A stretch of 64,000 bases of DNA from Whalleya microplaca (Eukaryota > Ascomycota > Sordariomycetes > Xylariales > Xylariaceae). Both the position numbers and the translations under genes were made by a program. Shown here in pieces: positions 58,456 through 64,000 of this stretch. The stretch spans positions 186,001 to 250,000 of the forward strand of contig MU385754.1 of the NCBI GenBank assembly GCA_022497155.1, written 5' to 3'. Position 1 is the first letter of the stretch. Every line of letters starts with the position of its first letter. The notes beneath the pieces are model-generated. The model saw only the letters and a list, made by a program, of their open reading frames with translations. It searched no databases and had not been told where the DNA came from.

Positions 58456-61400
58456 GCGGGAGATGTTAGGGTGGGGTGGTTCTGGAGAGGGGGTTTGTGT
58501 TTGGGGGTCTCAGGGGGGTTGGGGTCTGGGTTGTTGGGTGAGTTTATGTGTGAAGTTATAGATATAATAGATAACTCTGGTCTCAAGGTTTGTTAGCCCT
58601 TTATTTGAGTAGCTGAACTTGATATAGTAGAGTTAAATTATTGTTGGAGCCTTCAGCATGGCCTCGAGTGAAGTATAATTGGCAGTATTACTAGTATTAT
58701 AGTGAAGAGATGAAATTTCTATAAATGGGTTGCAGAATGTCGAGTTATGAAGCATTGCTGTTGTTGTGTTAATATAGATCACTGCTCAATAAGTTTTGTC
58801 TTCAAGGAGTCATTACCTGACGTGCCCATCAAGTGAAACAAGTTGAGGAACCATATTGAGCTTATATGCTTCTTACACATATATCTTCGGATTAGTAAAG
58901 TGTAGAAGGAGAATACTTATTCGAGTCATCCAGGGCTCCATACTTTTAATTCATGTCCACACAGTCGTTGGGTTAAAAGGTGTCACTCTTCAGCGGCAGA
59001 AGTGCGATATGAATAGGGGCGGAAATGGAAGTGGAAATGTGTACGGTAATGTAACAATATTGTTTCAAAGTTCTGCTTTGTCTTTAAGGGCTAATCGCAA
59101 AGAGAATCAGTTACAATGATGTATACTATCTCCAATCAGTACAACGCATCCGTTTGCAGCCACCATCCCAGCGAGGCTGTATCGCCAAGGAGCTATTGAA
59201 GAAACGTATCATACTATTGTGTAGCTGAATCTACGCTATATTAACTTCAAGGGCAGCCTTCTAAGCAGGGCTAGTTTCGCTTATGTTATATGCTTATTAA
59301 GGTAAGCTTTAAGTTGACTTCCTTCACATTTTCACCCGTATATCACAATTCTTTTTAAGAATTAGGGTTTTTCGGGTCAAGAGAGAAGAAACAGTACGGT
59401 TGTCAGTCACTGATAATGCCTGCAGCCCTAAATCGACATTGCCTATTTCTGACCCCGTGACGGATACTCGACTTTATGGTCTGGTTCGATAAACATAGGC
59501 TCACTTGATATACGTGGTACATATATCGTGTATCATTGACATTTAGCGACTAGGTGACTTGCATATTTCCTACCCTTCACAGAGTCCAAATTCAAAACAT
59601 GCGCCATTACCTAGACTTTATTGTAATGTGTTGACACAAAGCCTAGGAATTAAGGAGCTGACAGCAACGTATCGTGGTAGAGACCTGCATTTTATACAAG
59701 ACCTTGAATGTAAAGGTTACGCGTTTCAACGAGAAAATAATTACAACGATCAAGCAAGATAAATCTAAGAACTAGGAACTGCCTGATATATCTAATATAA
59801 TCTAAATAAGTACGCTATGTCATACAACTAGTGTGAAGAATTCAATATTCTGATTCTTCTCGCTAATCTTCAATAAATATGGCTTTCCCCTCCTGCCCAT
59901 GCGCCTTAGAATACGTGGTGTATATAGAAGCGTGGCCTCGCCTTTGGGTCAATCCTTGAAAGCTTGCCAGGGGCTAGGGCTTCGATGACCCGGCCGCTGA
60001 AATTCCGAACAACGACTAACTATAGCGACGTGTCGGATAGAGAACACCCATCAGTGAAGACCTGGGAGCTGCTCTTCATTCTTGGGAGAAGAGTCGTTGC
60101 CGTCATCGGAACCTGGGACGGTTTGCAGACTCTGGTCCTTCTCGAATCCTAATTGGAAGGCGGCTATTTGTAGCAAGCTGGTCTCATGCCGTAAGTCTCA
60201 CGTCAGAACCTTCTTCACAGTCTATGTATAAGGTTTCAGAATGTCTCCTAACATCGAATCAAGACTTCAGAGGAGGTATACTGATTATGATATTCTGGTA
60301 TGTGTGTGTTGTTTATAGCCACAACTCTGCCATGAGCCTAGATCAGGATGGCGGAGGGGAGTACGGCCAAAAGACGACAAGTCGTCACTGACATCGCATG
60401 AATGGCGAATACGCTGGTTTCATTGTTGCATCTATCGTTCCACCAAAAGTACAATGGTTCGTCTTGCTTGTAACCATAGCTTTCCAGTAGAATCTCTTCA
60501 AGGAAATCCTGAGCAAGAGGTAACATCAGATATGGGGCTCAGAAGAGCAGATGGTCAGTATAAGTAACCAGTAAGCTAATGAGCTTAAGCGCTAAGCAGT
60601 GGGTTTTGCAGCTAATTGGTCAGGAGACGCATCGAATGATCATGGAAACAACACGAGAACAGTCCACGGGTCCGGAATGTAACATATGGGCAGGTAAAGC
60701 CCGTAGCCTTGTACAACATCACTCATAGAGTTTGAGAAAAGAAACAGATTCGATATATGTGTATACGTTTCTACAGAAAGACAAAATACCGCATATCATA
60801 TACATGCAGATAGAAATCATATGTGTTCTCAATCGAAGAAAGTTTTTGTACCATGTACCCGTAGTCCAAATGTTGACCAGATGCTCATGAGATTATGCAC
60901 AGTCGTGTGTGACGGCGCCTATATATAACCGGCGGCCACGTTGTTGCACACTCATAAACCAATAATAACATAAGAGGAAACAAAAGAATATGCAAAGTTC
61001 CGCCGGGCGCCAATACCCATGAGAACCGGACCGGAGAGGTTGTATGAGAAATAAGCATAATACGCGCTTGTTATAGCCTTCGATCGCATTTTCCATCCTA
61101 GGCAGCCTTGAGTTGACGTTTCGCGGCCCGGTTTATTTTCGGGGCCGATCGGATATACGAGTCGGTGGCTCCGCACGGATCGGCAGTTGTCCTGATTTGA
61201 GATAGTTGATTGAGATTCGGAGTCTTGGCCACCGAGAATGTTCGATAGCTTTTGCCGAATGGGGGGCCTCGACTAATCCTTCCCTTCTCGCCACCCAACA
61301 GAAGGAGATTGTCCTTCCTTCCTACATCTACGGTAGAGTTTTTTCACCGACGCCTCCGTGCAATGGGCATTCTTATTCCTCCGAACTCGCACAAGATAAC

Positions 61401-61529
61401 AAGACGCCACGAATCAGAAGGGGCGCATGCATTGCGAAAGAAATGCGTGTGCATGAAGTGCGGGGGCCTCGCTACCTCGGACGCGCGCACAGCTCACGAT
61501 CCTTGGCTAACAAGTTTGGGGACAATCCA
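58456..61529. other. long gene-poor region
   Basis: About 3 kb of AT-rich sequence without a supported gene. Short frames (58856-59119, 59559-59762, 60893-61096) have no recognisable content. An open frame from 61206 leads into the following pseudogene. Confidence 0.45.
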
Positions 61530-62470
61530 ATGGCAAAAGTTTTACAGTCGATTGGTGCCGCGTTTCTGACGTACGCGGCATTCAAGGTGCTCGAATATGC
61601 CTCGTTGTTTTCTGCTTCCTCCGGCACCTTCAGCTCGCTACCATAAGGAGAAAGCATGGGCTCTGATCACTGGAGCTTCTGCAGGAATTGGATTCGGTAC
61701 TGCATAGGAGCTTGCAGCTTGCGGTTTCAATGTTGTGCCTGTAGGTTGCTAGCCTGCAGAGCTTGAGGACGCAGCCGAGCTCATACAGACTGAAAAATCC
61801 AACTGTCGAGGTTATGATCGTCGTCTTAGACGCCATCATTGCAACGCCTTAGCAGATTGAGACATAATTCAGGCTAGTCTCATCCTTGCCGCGGACCATT
61901 CTTCTCAACAACGTAGGTGGCTTTCCCCTCGTGCAGCCTGCCATCTGTATCTTGTCCGAGTACTGGTGCCGACATGGATCGTCCGTTTTATATCAACGTG
62001 CGATTCAGGGCTCATGCCTCCTGGGTATTGCTCCCATAGCTTTCCAGCTAAAGGACCCGCAAGGATACTGGAATTGAGTTTTTGTGTCGAAGAGAGGTAT
62101 AGCTGGAGTTGCGCCATACTCAGGATGTGAAGGGTTTGTTGTTATCTCATCAACTGCGGCAATGGTATGGGAAGTGGACACCACGGATCAACAGGTTTGG
62201 TTGGCCATCATACCTAGCGACGTACACACACAGTTGAACATTCATGGATTAACCCTAGGCTCACCAGATGGATGGAAGTACGCAAAGGGATATTGGGGAT
62301 AGTGCCGAGGGCGGTTTCAAGGGGATGATGGATGGTGTAACGAATGCATGCCGTGGTTCTCGCATACAATGGCCATTTGAATATTGGAAACACTGGCTTG
62401 ATCAATCGACAGGCGATTGCTGCTAGCTGAATTCGACAAGAAGAAAAAGGCTGTTGACAAGGTACTGGAA
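61530..62470 (+). pseudogene. decayed short-chain dehydrogenase (17-beta-HSD / 3-ketoacyl-CoA reductase-like)
   Basis: Pieces of one SDR protein follow in the right order but in changing frames with stops. The ATG at 61530 opens a membrane-anchor-like start (MAKVLQSIGAAFLTYAAFKV). A frameshift follows, then AWALITGASAGIGFGTA interrupted by TAG, then ELAACGFNVV. Next come PAELEDAAELIQTEK and, in another frame, VEVMIVVLDA, then ILLNNVGGFPLVQPA. The catalytic segment reads YSGCEGFV, where YxxxK would be expected (Lys changed to Glu). Then VWLAIIPSDVHTQLNIHGL and SPDGWKYAKG. At least two frameshifts and several stops make a working product unlikely. The end is approximate. Confidence 0.8.
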
Positions 62471-63133
62471 CAGGGTTATACAGTAAGGGCACCAGTAATC
62501 GTCACTCTGTAAAGGGAACTGTACAATTCAAGGTGGTGATGATAGTCGTCCATGCACATTGTGAATCATGTCGGTCGTGAGGTTCAATGTACCTTGGTAT
62601 AGTTGAATTGGCATGGATGAATGTAGATGCGGACCAGTGTCTTCTGATGAATGGTGCTTGGGAGGCCGGAAACATAATCGGCGGTTGGCAATCCCGGGCA
62701 CTATAGACTTCTCTCAAGTTTGGCTTGGACTTGAGACGTCTGAGATGATCATCTTAGCTGAAGCCTCGTGGGTCATGATGAGACTGGGATATGTTGAGGA
62801 AAAGTAGTTTAGGAACCGATGATGGAATTTTCTTTAACTGAGCACACACGCCGGCTAATCTGTTTCATAGGAATTCCAAGTCCCTTTGAACCTAGTGACA
62901 TACTAGGGTTGATACACGATACCAGATACGTCTGGTTAATATTAACGACCCCTGTTTTCAAAGGTAGTTTAGACGTCTCACGCGTCCAGTGTCTGTTGGT
63001 GGTTATGTTGTATAGGCTGGCTGAGCTGGTAGTCTCTCATGGGTAGCTTAATCATTGCTAGGAACCAGCGGAGGGTGCCTGAATGCTTGAAGGCCGTCAC
63101 GCTGTTCTGAAGCTTCCTTTGATTACCCCGCTC
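62471..63133. other. intergenic region
   Basis: About 660 bases between the pseudogene and the 3' end of the zinc-finger gene. Nothing is recognised. Confidence 0.4.
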
Positions 63134-64000
63134 CTAGGACGACTGTGACGTCCAGGAGCTGTATGGGTGTCCCGGGAAATTTTCGTCATCATCGTTAATG
63201 GACGATGATTCTTCTACCACTGATAATCGCAAGGCAGGATCTACCAATTCCTGCTCGGCGTTGTGGCTGTGAAAATACGGCGTCCATTCCGATGGCAACA
63301 TTGTCCTGTCTGGTACACTAGGATATTCTTGAAATTGGTCAAAGCCGGGAGAGTACGCTTGGCCTGAGTCAATATCAGTAACCCATCAAGAAGGTGAGAT
63401 ATGATAGAATATAGGATGAATGGCCTATCTTGCCCTCATTACAGGGAAGCACTCTTCAACTTACCATTGCCATAGAAATTAAGCGTCGTCGTCGTTACGA
63501 GGTGGTGGTATTGCTGATTGACGGCATGGTTGGGGATGCCAAAGATATTGTTTTGATCTGCATAATGAGGCTGCTGGATGTTGTGATCTAATCCCATATC
63601 TGGGATAGAAACTGCAGTATTAGAATCCACGGGTGGTGGATCTGACTCCGTGAGCACCTGCTGGGTCTCCTCTGGAGACCTCGGTGATAAGGTTTCATGA
63701 GAGATTCGTTCATGGCGGGTCAACAAGTCCCGCCGTGCATAGGCCGTCCCGCAATGGCACACATATGGCTTTTCTTTTGTATCTGGAGAGGGAATTAGCT
63801 TTGATGGTGAAGGTGAAGGTGGTGGAGCAGGATTATAAAGATCATAAAGATTATAAAGAGTTGGGGTAACAAACGCGTTCGGACATGGCGCTCTAAGTGC
63901 TCAGAGCGTTTGAAGTCCCTGCTACAGTGAGGGCAGGACCGTCTCTGTGTGGTAGACACTCCATTGCGTCTCTGTCGGCGAGGCTGGGCTGGAGTTAGCT
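63134..64000 (-). CDS. C2H2 zinc-finger transcription factor, 5' end outside the window
   Basis: Probable DNA-binding regulator. Three exon parts join in frame: from the right edge to 63875, 63782-63465, and 63363-63134. The first finger is CPHCSRDFKRSEHLERHVRTH, split by a 92-nt intron at its last His; the second is CHCGTAYARRDLLTRHERISH. This paired-finger layout is common in fungal regulators. The rest is Gln/Asn/Pro-rich and acidic, with SVVEESSSINDDDENF near the end, typical of an activation region. No fungal-specific regulatory domain follows, so the protein is short at this end. The frame remains open to position 64000, and the start codon is not in the window. Confidence 0.82.

Noticed and set aside
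1..64000. Transposon, virus-derived or biosynthetic-cluster content
   Set aside because: No transposase, reverse transcriptase, terminal repeats, polyketide/peptide synthase or viral motifs were seen in any recognised frame.

Overview
The window comes from the nuclear genome of a filamentous ascomycete (Pezizomycotina), most likely a sordariomycete-type mould. The evidence is short introns (mostly 46-130 nt) with GTAAGT/GTATGT-type donors, CTAAC/CTAAT branch points and CAG/TAG acceptors. The protein set is also typical: GH72 glucanosyltransferase, septin, alpha-arrestin, secreted CE1 esterase and secreted metalloprotease. The class is an inference; no rRNA or mitochondrial marker is present.

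Layout, left to right: a short O6-alkylguanine-DNA alkyltransferase (333-818), a small membrane protein (1207-1539), a secreted probably GPI-anchored CE1 esterase (1923-3678, minus), a two-domain unknown protein whose first exon lies 1.2 kb upstream (5727-8885, minus), a gene-poor stretch, SEN54 (13382-14872, minus), an intron-containing tRNA-Leu(UAG) (15401-15506), an arrestin-like protein (17372-18824, minus), a repeat-rich gap, a PPIL3-type cyclophilin (21953-22510), a DUF7918-type protein (23605-24944), an unknown multi-exon gene (26021-27101, minus), a type II membrane protein (27855-28610, minus), a secreted HExxH metalloprotease with an extra C-terminal domain (29384-31597), a long-chain-base-phosphate phosphatase (34248-36406, minus), a short-chain reductase with an apparent frameshift (37483-38532), UBA2 (38587-40988, minus), queuosine-salvage QNG1 (42150-43488), POLD4/Cdm1 (43768-44505, minus), a GH72 enzyme (46832-48320, minus), guanylate kinase with a presequence-like N-terminus and an assembly gap in its intron (50186-51534), septin Cdc10 (52386-53559, minus), mitochondrial L32 (54336-54803), SKI8/REC14 (55182-56356), a GNAT-like protein (57610-58455), a decayed reductase pseudogene (61530-62470) and the 3' part of a C2H2 zinc-finger regulator (63134 to the right edge, minus).

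Most genes are unrelated housekeeping functions (tRNA splicing, SUMO activation, DNA polymerase delta, septin ring, exosome cofactor, mitochondrial translation, nucleotide metabolism). They are mixed with secreted or wall-acting enzymes. I see no biosynthetic cluster, transposon, CRISPR array or operon-like defence system. Exon models were built by hand from splice signals and reading-frame continuity. Intergenic DNA is extensive and rich in GGTA/TACC repeats and a recurring TACCTAGGTA palindrome.
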